Under the pieces are notes generated by a model, which did not search any database, was not told the origin of the DNA, and saw nothing but the letters and a program-made list of their open reading frames with translations. The position numbers and the translations under genes are program-made. This document shows positions 19,248 through 26,517 of a stretch of DNA of 51,926 nt, in pieces. This stretch comes from Actinomycetota bacterium (GTDB taxonomy: Bacteria > Actinomycetota > Thermoleophilia > Gaiellales > Gaiellaceae): the NCBI GenBank assembly GCA_005888435.1, contig VAXO01000068.1, forward strand, positions 1-51,926. Reading direction: 5' to 3'. Each line of letters begins with the position of its first letter. Positions within the stretch are counted from its first letter, which is position 1.

Positions 19248-19708
19248 CTAGTGCAGGCGCCTGCGCCGACTCCGCAGCAAGAACGCGGAGGTCGCGAGCA
19301 GGCTGAGCGGCCCGGTGCACAGGACGCGCCGGTGATGGTCTGCGACCACGCATGCTCACCGGCCATATCGAGGCGGTAGGCGAACGCGTCGAGCCCCGAC
19401 ACGTCGAAGCTGTAGGCGTATGCGTGCTCCGCGCCGTCGCCACGGAACGTCGCCGCACGGCCGGTCGACGCCCACCCGGTTCCGCCGCGGCCGCGATAGG
19501 AGAGCTCGAGCCGGTACGCCTCTCCCGCCGGCGCCTTCATCATCACCGTGCCCGTGATCGTGTCGCCGACGCACCCCGCGTCGATGCGGATCTTCGTGCT
19601 GCCGGGACCGGGATCCGACGGCGACTGATGCGGCGGCGGGCTCGCGACCGCGCTCGAGGCGCTCGTCAGGAAGAGTGCTGCGGCAAGGGCGATGCGTTTT
19701 GTCGACAC
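19248..19708 (-). CDS. Secreted protein, candidate exosortase substrate, carrying a 1-nt frameshift
   Basis: A GTG at 19708, 7 nt after GAGAGG, begins MSTKRIALAAALFLTSASSAVA, a clear signal peptide. A Pro-rich linker and a beta-rich domain follow (IRIDAGCVGDTITGTVMM, YRLELSYRG, AYSFDVSGLDAFAYRLDMAG). The annotated frame then runs as Cys/Arg-rich nonsense (ending at 18908) over the exosortase. Changing frame by one base near 19310-19325 instead gives CTGPLSLLATSAFLLRSRRRRLH and a TAG at 19248, 3 nt before the exosortase ATG. A short hydrophobic stretch followed by an Arg cluster at the very C-terminus is the layout of exosortase sorting signals. The hydrophobic run is short (about 13 residues), so the assignment is tentative. 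The shift may be an assembly error, phase variation or decay. Confidence 0.65.
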
Positions 19709-19820
19709 GGCGAGGCCTCTCGTTGGAGTTGGACGGCGCCGCAGCCGGCCGCAAGCTGGAAAAGGTCATGCACGCATCGGCAGGGGCTGACGGCCCCGCC
19801 ACCCTAGGACGAGGGACTCG

Positions 19821-21269
19821 CTACTCGGCTTCGATCGCCGGCACCGGTTCGGCGCCGTGCATCGCGGCGGGCATCTCCGCGCGGATGAGCGCCGCAGCGA
19901 CGACGATCGCCGCGACGGCGAACGCCGCCCCAATCATGAACGCGAGGTGGTAGCCGCCGTTGAGGGCGGCGAGCGGGTCGTGCCCCGAGCTGGACAGGCT
20001 GTCCGTCCGGGACGCCGCCGCGCTGGCCAACACGGCGAGGCCGAGCGCCCCGCCGAACATGAACGAAGTGTTCACGACGCCCGATGCGAGGCCGGCCTCG
20101 CTCGGCTGGACCCCGCTCATCGCCGCGAGCAGGATCGGATTGAACGTGATGCCGCCTCCGATGCCGAGCACGAGCATCCCCGGCAGGACGTCGACGAAGT
20201 AGTTCCCGTCGACAGGAGCGCGCGCGAAGAGGAGCAGCGCAAGTAGATAGAGCGCAAGCCCACCGATGAGCGGCGGCTTGATGCCGAAGCGCAACACAAG
20301 CTTGTCCGATAACAGCAACGACGACGCACCCCACAGGATCGTGCCGGGAAGAAATGCAAAGCCAACCTCGAGCGCGCTGTACCCCAGCACGCGCTGCAGA
20401 TAGAGCGCCGACAGGAAGAACCAGGCGAACATCGCCGCGGCGAGCAGTGCGCCCGTGATGTTCGCACTCGCGACATTGCGGATCTTCCAGATGCCAAGGG
20501 GCATCAGCGGAGTCGCGGCGCGGGTCTCGATGAAGATGAAGGCTGCGAGCAGCACGACCGCCGCGCCGAGCATGCCGAGCGTCTGTCCCGACGTCCAGCC
20601 CTTCTGGTTGCCATTCACGATCGCGTAGACCGCAAGCATCAGCGACGCGGTGATCGTGATCGCGCCTGCGACGTCGAGGCTCCCGCGCTTGATCGCAGCA
20701 TCCGGCGGCAGCAGCAGACGGCAAAGAAGCACGGCCGCGATGCCGACTGGCACGTTGACGAGGAAGATCCAGTGCCAGCTCAGCAGGTCGGTCAGGGTGC
20801 CGCCGAGCAGCACGCCGGCGGCGCCGCCTCCGGAGAGGACAAAACCGATCATCCCCATCGCCTTGGCGCGCTCCGCCGGCTCGGTGAACAGGATCATGAT
20901 CAGCGAGAGCGCGATCGCCGAGACGACGGCGGCTCCGAGACCCTGGATGGCGCGGGCGACGATGAGGAACGTCTGCGAATTCGAGAGCCCACAGAGGAGC
21001 GACGCGATCGTGAACTCCGCAATGCCGAACAGGAACACGCGCTTCTGGCCGAAGAGGTCTCCGAGGCGCCCCGCCAGCAGCAAGAAGCCGCCGAAGGTGA
21101 GCAGGTAGGCGTTCACGACCCAGGCGAGCGACGCCTCGGAGAAGCCGAGGTCGGTGCGAATCGACGGCAGGGCGACGTTCACGATCGTCGAGTCCAGCAC
21201 GATCATCAGATCGGCCAGACACAACACGTAGAGGGCGAGCCAGCGCCTGCGGTCGGTGAGCTCAGTCAT
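19821..21269 (-). CDS. DHA2-family MFS transporter (paralogue of the 22525 gene)
   Basis: The 482-residue protein starts [37 protein letters not shown]. The start is supported by the near-identical N-terminus of its paralogue at 22525. Motifs are GRLGDLFGQKR and RAIQGLGAAVVSAIALSLI; 14 TM helices are expected. The two paralogues share long identical runs (such as SWHWIFLVN, LMLAVYAIVNGN, GLASGVVNTSFM) and face each other's backs around a sigma-factor gene, which suggests an inverted duplication. The upstream space is absorbed by the STAS ORF, so the promoter probably lies within that ORF. The substrate is unknown. Confidence 0.93.
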   Translation of the reverse strand: MTELTDRRRWLALYVLCLADLMIVLDSTIVNVALPSIRTDLGFSEASLAWVVNAYLLTFGGFLLLAGRLGDLFGQKRVFLFGIAEFTIASLLCGLSNSQTFLIVARAIQGLGAAVVSAIALSLIMILFTEPAERAKAMGMIGFVLSGGGAAGVLLGGTLTDLLSWHWIFLVNVPVGIAAVLLCRLLLPPDAAIKRGSLDVAGAITITASLMLAVYAIVNGNQKGWTSGQTLGMLGAAVVLLAAFIFIETRAATPLMPLGIWKIRNVASANITGALLAAAMFAWFFLSALYLQRVLGYSALEVGFAFLPGTILWGASSLLLSDKLVLRFGIKPPLIGGLALYLLALLLFARAPVDGNYFVDVLPGMLVLGIGGGITFNPILLAAMSGVQPSEAGLASGVVNTSFMFGGALGLAVLASAAASRTDSLSSSGHDPLAALNGGYHLAFMIGAAFAVAAIVVAAALIRAEMPAAMHGAEPVPAIEAE

Positions 21270-21558
21270 GACGATGAGTTTTGCCGGAGTCCTCAGTCTG
21301 TATCACGTGGATTGCGATCTGCGCCATGTCCGCTGCGCGGACGTTGGCACCGTGGGTGCGCTGGCGCGGGCGCACCTGAACGCCCGTCGGCAAGGAGTAC
21401 GTCTCCACGTCCTGCATGCGCCGCCTGAGCTCCAAAAGCTGATCGCCTTCGCGGGCCTCGAGGAGGTGCTACTCGGGAGGGACCGGGGGGAGCCCGAAGA
21501 GCGGGAAGAGCCGCTCGGTGTCGAGGAACGCCGTAAAGCCGACGATCCGACCGTCTGA
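21268..21558 (+). CDS. STAS-domain protein (anti-anti-sigma-like), antisense-overlapping the sigma-factor gene
   Basis: The ORF encodes [69 protein letters not shown], about 96 residues. The pattern D..TV.ALARAHL.ARR.G..L.L..A..EL..LI...GL..VL is that of small MlaB/STAS proteins common in actinobacteria. The phospho-acceptor Ser of true anti-anti-sigma factors is absent (ADVGTV). The charged tail [24 protein letters not shown] is written on the strand opposite the sigma-factor C-terminus (90-nt overlap). The start is uncertain: ATG 21268 or 21274, or GTG 21256, all abutting the divergent MFS start. Confidence 0.65.
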   Translation: MTMSFAGVLSLYHVDCDLRHVRCADVGTVGALARAHLNARRQGVRLHVLHAPPELQKLIAFAGLEEVLLGRDRGEPEEREEPLGVEERRKADDPTV

Positions 21559-22446
21559 GAGCTCCAGCACTTGTAGCGCCCACGGCTCGAAGCTCCCTCC
21601 GGGACCGCTCGGTCGGTACTGGCCGAACGCCGGCAGGCCGTTCGCGACGGTCGGGATGAGGCGTGAGCCCTTACAGCCGATGCCCGGTCCTGTCCACCAG
21701 CGCAGGATGTCCTCGCGGCCCAGCAGCCACATCTCGTACGGTGGCATCGACTGCTTCGCGTCCTCGTGCAGGAGCGACGTGATCGCATCCATGTCGTAGG
21801 CCTCGAACGCCTTGACGTAGCGCTTCAGCAGTGCCTGCTGCTCCTCGTCGAGCGGGTCGAGCGGCTCGCTCGGCGTCAGCTCGCTCGAATCGAGGGACGC
21901 ACGCGCTCGCTGCAGCGAGCTGTTCACAGATGCGACGCTCGTCTCGAGCAGCTCCGCCACCTCGTTGGCGCGCCAGCGGAGCGCCTCGCGCAGGATCAGC
22001 ACGGCGCGCTGCTGCGGCGGCAGATGCTGCAGGGCGGCGACGAACGCGAGCCTGAGCGTCTCGCGCTCCTCCGCGAGCTGCGCGGGGTCGCCTTCGCCCG
22101 GCAGGACTTGGCCGTCGGGGATCGGCTCGAGCCAGCTCGCCTCGCCCCGCGTCGTCAGCGGGCTGTCGAGCCCGCCGGGATCGCCCAGCTCGAGCGGGCG
22201 AATCCGCCGCTCCTTGCCGTTGAGCATGTCGAGACACACGTTCGTCGCAATCCGATACAGCCACGACTTCAGCGCCGCGCGACCCTCGAAGCGGTCGATC
22301 CCGCGCCAGGCCCGCACCATCGTCTCCTGCACCGCGTCCTCGGCGTCGAACGCCGAGCCCAACATCCGGTAGCAGTAGCCCGTCAGCTCCCGGCGATGGC
22401 TCTCGAGCTCTCGTTCGAGCTCGGGTGACTGGGCGGCCGTGGTCAC
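21469..22446 (-). CDS. ECF sigma factor with SnoaL-like C-terminal domain (TIGR02960/SigG-like)
   Basis: The 325-residue protein contains sigma region 2 ([61 protein letters not shown]) and region 4.2 ([48 protein letters not shown]). From about residue 205 a SnoaL/NTF2-like extension follows ([46 protein letters not shown]). This matches the SigG/SigX5 group. In ECF factors with such extensions the tail modulates activity in place of a separate anti-sigma factor. It lies between two paralogous efflux pumps, which are plausible targets. Confidence 0.9.
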   Translation of the reverse strand: MTTAAQSPELERELESHRRELTGYCYRMLGSAFDAEDAVQETMVRAWRGIDRFEGRAALKSWLYRIATNVCLDMLNGKERRIRPLELGDPGGLDSPLTTRGEASWLEPIPDGQVLPGEGDPAQLAEERETLRLAFVAALQHLPPQQRAVLILREALRWRANEVAELLETSVASVNSSLQRARASLDSSELTPSEPLDPLDEEQQALLKRYVKAFEAYDMDAITSLLHEDAKQSMPPYEMWLLGREDILRWWTGPGIGCKGSRLIPTVANGLPAFGQYRPSGPGGSFEPWALQVLELSDGRIVGFTAFLDTERLFPLFGLPPVPPE

Positions 22447-22524
22447 CCGACCAGCCTACCGATGAGTTCTCGGACCGGCCTCCGTCTAAGGGATGTGACT
22501 GCGAATTTCAAGGAGGCCACCAGC

Positions 22525-23973
22525 ATGAGTGACACCACAGACAGCCGAACGCGCTGGCTTGCGCTCTACGTTCTTTGCCTGGCTAGCTTGATGATCGTGC
22601 TCGACGTCACGATCGTTGGCGTCGCGCTCCCGTCGATCCGCGAGGACCTCGGGTTCTCCGAGACGTCGCTCGCCTGGGTCGTGAACGGCTATCTGCTCAC
22701 CTACGGCGGCTTCCTGTTGCTCGGCGGACGGCTCGGCGACCTGTTCGGACACCGGCGGCTCTTCATCGCCGGCATCTCGACCTTCACGCTCGCCTCGCTC
22801 GCGTGCGGCCTCGCAACCACGCAGTGGTTCCTGATCGCGGCGCGCTCGGTGCAGGGGGTCGGCGGCGCGGTCGCGTCGGCCGTGTCGCTGTCGCTGATGA
22901 TGGGCCTGTTCACCGAGCCGGCCGACCGCGCCAAAGCGATGGGGATCTTCGGCTTCGTCGCCTCCGGCGGCGGCAGCATCGGCGTCTTGCTCGGCGGGAT
23001 TCTCACCGACGCGTTGAGCTGGCACTGGATCTTCCTCGTCAACTTCCCGATCGGCGTGCTCGTCGTCCTGTTGACGCTCCGCCTCATCCCGGGTGCAGGA
23101 CCCGTCGCCGCGGAGCGGCGGCTCGACGTGGCCGGCGCAATCACCGTCACGGCGGCGCTGATGCTCGCTGTCTACGCGATCGTGAACGGAAACCACAACG
23201 GCTGGACGTCGGCGCAGACGCTGGGAGTGCTCGGCGCAGCCGTCGCCGTATTTGGTGCTTTCCTCGCAATCGAATCGCACGTGCGCGCTCCGCTCGTGCC
23301 GCTCCGCCTCTTTCGGCTGCGCAACCTGTCGACTGCGAGCGGCGTCGGCGTCCTGTGGTCGGGCGCGATGTTCGCCTGGTTCTTCATGGTGGCGCTGTAC
23401 CTGCAGCTCGTGCTGGGCTACAGCCCGCTGCAGATCGGCCTCGCGTTCCTGCCCGGCAACCTGATCATGGGCGCGCTGTCGATCGGACTGTCGGCGAAGC
23501 TCGTGCTGCGCTACGGAATCCGGAAGCCGCTCGCGACCGGGCTCCTGCTCGCCTCCGCCGGACTGCTGCTCCTGGTGCGTGCGCCGGTCGACGGGAGCTT
23601 CGTCGCCGACGTCCTGCCCAGCATGATCCTGCTCGGGCTCGGCGCCGGCATGGCGTTCAACCCGGTGCTCCTCGCCGCGATGGGCGACGTCGAGCCGGCC
23701 GAGGCCGGCCTCGCGTCCGGCGTGGTGAACACGTCGTTCATGATGGGCGGCGCGGTCGGGCTCGCGGTGCTCGCGAGCGCCGCGGCCTCACGGACGAGCA
23801 CGCTCGTCGACGCGGGTCACAGCGAGGTCGCTGCGCTGACGGGCGGCTACCACGTCGCATTTCTGCTCGGCGCGGTGTTCGCCGCGGCCGCGGCGGTCAT
23901 CGGCGCGACGCTGATTCGCGAGAGCGCGCCGGCGCAAGAGGTAGTCGGCGAGCCTGCGGTCGAGAGCTGCTGA
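22525..23973 (+). CDS. DHA2-family MFS transporter (paralogue of the 19821 gene)
   Basis: The start ATG 22525 (MSDTTDSRTRWLALYVLCLASLMIVLDVTIVGVALPSI) is 8 nt after AAGGAGG; the track start at 22462 adds 21 residues. The 482-residue protein has the same motifs as its paralogue (GGRLGDLFGHRR, RSVQGVGGAVASAVSLSLM) and 14 expected TM helices. The sigma-factor gene is divergent 78 bp upstream, so the gap between 22447 and 22524 holds both promoters. The gene ends in a strong bidirectional terminator. An exporter of an unknown hydrophobic compound is likely. Confidence 0.94.
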   Translation: MSDTTDSRTRWLALYVLCLASLMIVLDVTIVGVALPSIREDLGFSETSLAWVVNGYLLTYGGFLLLGGRLGDLFGHRRLFIAGISTFTLASLACGLATTQWFLIAARSVQGVGGAVASAVSLSLMMGLFTEPADRAKAMGIFGFVASGGGSIGVLLGGILTDALSWHWIFLVNFPIGVLVVLLTLRLIPGAGPVAAERRLDVAGAITVTAALMLAVYAIVNGNHNGWTSAQTLGVLGAAVAVFGAFLAIESHVRAPLVPLRLFRLRNLSTASGVGVLWSGAMFAWFFMVALYLQLVLGYSPLQIGLAFLPGNLIMGALSIGLSAKLVLRYGIRKPLATGLLLASAGLLLLVRAPVDGSFVADVLPSMILLGLGAGMAFNPVLLAAMGDVEPAEAGLASGVVNTSFMMGGAVGLAVLASAAASRTSTLVDAGHSEVAALTGGYHVAFLLGAVFAAAAAVIGATLIRESAPAQEVVGEPAVESC

Positions 23974-23976
23974 AGA

Positions 23977-24007
23977 GAAACGGCCGGGGCTAGACCCCGG
24001 CCGTTTC
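23977..24007. terminator. Bidirectional terminator hairpin with a stop codon in the loop
   Basis: GAAACGGCCGGGG-CTAGA-CCCCGGCCGTTTC is a perfect 13-bp stem with a 5-nt loop. It starts 4 nt after the + strand MFS stop. The - strand peroxiredoxin TAG is in the loop (23992-23990). The centre GGGGCTAGACCCC resembles the dispersed GGGGTCAGACCCC element. Confidence 0.85.
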
Positions 24008-24670
24008 CTTCTCCTTCTCAGGCTGGGGGACGATGCGCAGCCACGGCCGCGGGGACTCCCACTCCCCGAACAGCTCCTTGGCCTCGTCGTCCGAGACGGA
24101 ACCGGCGATGATCACGTCGTCGCCCTGCTGCCAGTTCACCGGCGTCGCGACCTTGTGGTTCGCGGTCAGCTGCAACGAGTCGATCACGCGCAGCACCTCG
24201 TCGAAGTTGCGGCCGGTCGTCATCGGGTAGACAAGGATCAGCTTTACCTTCTTGTCCGGGCCGACGACGAAGACGTTGCGCACGGTCTGGTTGTCCGCCG
24301 GCGTGCGCGAGGTCGGATCGCCCGACGTGTCGGCCGGCAGCATCCCGTAGGCCTTCGAGACGCTGAAGTCTCCGTCGGCGATGATCGGATAGTTGGGCGC
24401 CGTGCCCTGCGTCTCCTCGATGTCCTGCGCCCACTTGGCATGGTTGTCGATCGGGTCGACCGACAGCCCGATGATCTTCACGTTCCGCCTCTCGAACTCC
24501 GGCTTGACCTTCGCCATGTACCCGAGCTCGGTCGTGCACACCGGCGTGAAGTCGCGCGGGTGCGAGAACAGCACCGCCCACGAATCGCCGATCCAGTCGT
24601 GGAAACGGATCTTTCCTTCGGTGGTCTCGGCCTCGAAGTCCGGAGCCGTATCGCCTAGGTACAACGCCAT
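23990..24670 (-). CDS. 1-Cys peroxiredoxin (Prx6 subfamily)
   Basis: The start MALYLGDTAPDFEAETTEGKIRFHDWIGD at 24670 is 5 nt after GGGAGGG; the track ORF adds 9 residues. The 226-residue protein has the peroxidatic block SHPRDFTPVCTTELGYMAKVKPEFERRNVKIIGLSVDPIDNH. The C-terminal dimerisation extension typical of Prx6 (VATPVNWQQGDDVIIAGSVSDDEAKELFGEWESPRPWLRIVPQP) is complete. It reduces hydrogen peroxide and organic or lipid peroxides in the cytoplasm. An AT-rich imperfect inverted repeat upstream suggests redox-responsive control. The 3' end is the terminator loop. Confidence 0.96.
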   Translation of the reverse strand: MALYLGDTAPDFEAETTEGKIRFHDWIGDSWAVLFSHPRDFTPVCTTELGYMAKVKPEFERRNVKIIGLSVDPIDNHAKWAQDIEETQGTAPNYPIIADGDFSVSKAYGMLPADTSGDPTSRTPADNQTVRNVFVVGPDKKVKLILVYPMTTGRNFDEVLRVIDSLQLTANHKVATPVNWQQGDDVIIAGSVSDDEAKELFGEWESPRPWLRIVPQPEKEKETAGV

Positions 24671-24686
24671 AGCCGCCCTCCCAGTA

Positions 24687-24707
24687 GTACTTTCCAAAAT
24701 GAAGTAT
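24687..24707. promoter_or_regulatory. Imperfect inverted repeat in the peroxiredoxin promoter
   Basis: GTACTT-N9-AAGTAT forms an imperfect inverted repeat (5 of 6 positions) in an unusually AT-rich stretch between the divergent peroxiredoxin and PEP-mutase-family genes. Spaced RTACTT/AAGTAY repeats resemble sites bound by HxlR-family redox or aldehyde sensors; no such regulator gene is in the window. Confidence 0.4.
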
Positions 24708-24726
24708 TTACCTTAGCGTCGATCCT

Positions 24727-25491
24727 ATGGGCAAGGGCGAGACATTTCAGGCACTACACGCCGGCGAGCCGTTCGTCATCCCGAACCCGTGGGATGCCGG
24801 CTCCGCGAAAGTGCTCGAGAAGCTCGGCTTCAAGGCGCTCGCGACGACGAGCTCAGGCTTCGCGTTCACGCTCGGGCGACGTGACGGGGACGTCACGCTG
24901 GACGAAGTGATCGCCCACACCGCCGCGCTCGCTGGGGTCACAAACCTGCCGGCCTCCGTCGACCTCGAGAACGGGTACGGCGCCGACCCGGACGATGCCG
25001 CTCGAGCCGTCGCCGCGGCGGCCGCTGCCGGTGCGGCCGGAGGCTCGATCGAGGACTTCGACCCGAACCGCGGGATCTACGACGTCGGCCACGCAGCCGA
25101 GCGCGTCGCCGCCGCAGCAGAGGCAGCAGGCGAGCTCGTGCTCACTGCGCGCGCCGAGAACCACATCCGCGGCAACCCCGACCTCGACGACACGATTGCG
25201 CGGCTGCAGGCGTACGAGCGAGCCGGCGCGGACGTGCTCTATGCGCCGGGCCTCGCCACGCCGGAGGAGATCCGCGCCGTCTGCGACTCGGTCTCGAAGC
25301 CGGTCAACGTGCTGGCGCGCCCGAACCTGACGTTCGACGAGATTGTCGCCGCCGGCGCGCAGCGCGTCAGCGTCGGCGGCGCGCTGACGTGGGTTGCAGT
25401 CGCAGGTCTCGTCTCGGCCGCCGAACGGATCCGTGACAGTGGCGACTTCTCCGTCCTCGCCGAAGGCGTCAAGATCGACCAATGGCTGTGA
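24727..25491 (+). CDS. Isocitrate lyase/PEP mutase superfamily protein
   Basis: The 254-residue TIM-barrel protein starts MGKGETFQALHAGEPFVIPNPWDAGSAKVLEKLGFKALATTSSG, the standard opening of the oxaloacetate decarboxylase/PEP-mutase-like branch. ASVDLENGYGADPDDAARAV carries the acidic metal site, and ENHIRGNPDLDDTIARLQAYERAGADVLYAPG and the C-terminal RVSVGGALTW follow. The KKCGH catalytic loop of isocitrate lyase is absent. It probably catalyses C-C or P-C bond chemistry on a small 2-oxo acid; the exact substrate is unknown. It overlaps the aldo/keto reductase by 10 nt, so they are co-translated. Confidence 0.9.
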   Translation: MGKGETFQALHAGEPFVIPNPWDAGSAKVLEKLGFKALATTSSGFAFTLGRRDGDVTLDEVIAHTAALAGVTNLPASVDLENGYGADPDDAARAVAAAAAAGAAGGSIEDFDPNRGIYDVGHAAERVAAAAEAAGELVLTARAENHIRGNPDLDDTIARLQAYERAGADVLYAPGLATPEEIRAVCDSVSKPVNVLARPNLTFDEIVAAGAQRVSVGGALTWVAVAGLVSAAERIRDSGDFSVLAEGVKIDQWL

Positions 25492-26498
25492 CCTACGTCG
25501 CTGCGGCCGAGCGCTACGACCGCCTGCAGTACCGTCGTTGCGGGCGCAGCGGGCTGCTGCTGCCGGCTTTGTCGCTCGGGCTCTGGCAGAACTTCGGCGG
25601 CGAGCGGCCGCTGGAGGACAGCCGGGCGATCCTTCGCCGCGCCTTCGACCTCGGCATCACCCACTTCGACCTGGCGAACAACTACGGGCCCCCGTACGGC
25701 TCTGCCGAGGAGACGTTCGGCCGCATCATGCGCGACGACCTCCGGCCGTACCGCGACGAGCTCGTCGTCTCGACGAAGGCGGGATACGACATGTGGCCGG
25801 GCCCGTATGGCGAGTGGGGCTCGCGCAAGTACCTGCTCGCCAGCCTCGACCAGAGCTTGCGCCGCATGGACCTCGAGTACGTCGACATCTTCTATTCGCA
25901 CCGCTTCGACCCCGACACTCCGCTCGAGGAGACGATGGGTGCGCTCGACACGGCCGTACGGCAAGGGAAGGCGCTGTATGCGGGAATCTCCTCGTATGAC
26001 GCGGCCCACACCGCAGAGGCGGCGCGCATCCTGCGAGATCTCGGAACCCCGCTGCTGATCCACCAACCGTCGTACTCGATGCTCAACCGCTGGATCGAGC
26101 CGGAACTGCTCGACACGCTCGAAGAGGAAGGCGTCGGCTGCATCGTCTTCTCGCCGCTGGCGCAGGGCATGCTCAGCGACAAGTACCTGGAGGGCATCCC
26201 CGAGGGATCGCGCGCAAGCCGGAACGGTTCGCTCTCGCCGCGAATGATCACAGACGAGACCGTCGCGAAGCTGCATGGCTTGAGCCACGTAGCAAAGAGC
26301 AGGGGTCAGACCCTTGCCCAAATGGCCCTGGCCTGGACGCTGCGCGACCCGCGTGTGACGTCGACGCTCGTCGGCGTCAGCAGCATGGAGCAGCTCGAGG
26401 CGAACGTCGCCGCGCTCGACAACCTCGAGCTGAGCGACGACGAACTCATCGAGATCGACCGCCATGCCACGGACAGCGGCATCAACCTCTGGGCTTGA
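25482..26498 (+). CDS. Aldo/keto reductase (YghZ/L-glyceraldehyde-3-phosphate reductase-like)
   Basis: The 338-residue protein has the tetrad Asp and Tyr in FDLANNYGPPYGSAEE, Lys in LVVSTKAGYDMWPGPYG and His in DIFYSHRFDPDTPLEETM. The opening YVAAAERYDRLQYRRCGRSGLLLPALSLGLWQNFG and LLIHQPSYSMLNRWIEPELL are diagnostic for the YghZ/KchB-like group, which reduces aldehydes such as L-glyceraldehyde 3-phosphate or methylglyoxal with NADPH. It overlaps the preceding gene by 10 nt. A GGGGTCAGACCC string (26302-26313) falls within the conserved RGQTLAQMALAW segment and appears to be coding coincidence. Confidence 0.94.
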   Translation: MAVTYVAAAERYDRLQYRRCGRSGLLLPALSLGLWQNFGGERPLEDSRAILRRAFDLGITHFDLANNYGPPYGSAEETFGRIMRDDLRPYRDELVVSTKAGYDMWPGPYGEWGSRKYLLASLDQSLRRMDLEYVDIFYSHRFDPDTPLEETMGALDTAVRQGKALYAGISSYDAAHTAEAARILRDLGTPLLIHQPSYSMLNRWIEPELLDTLEEEGVGCIVFSPLAQGMLSDKYLEGIPEGSRASRNGSLSPRMITDETVAKLHGLSHVAKSRGQTLAQMALAWTLRDPRVTSTLVGVSSMEQLEANVAALDNLELSDDELIEIDRHATDSGINLWA

Positions 26499-26517
26499 CG
26501 CGAGCGGAACTTCGGCC

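Noticed and set aside
26302-26313. GGGGTCAGACCC inside the aldo/keto reductase gene
   Set aside because: It encodes part of RGQTLAQMALAW, a conserved segment of the enzyme family, so it is not evidence for an inserted repeat copy.
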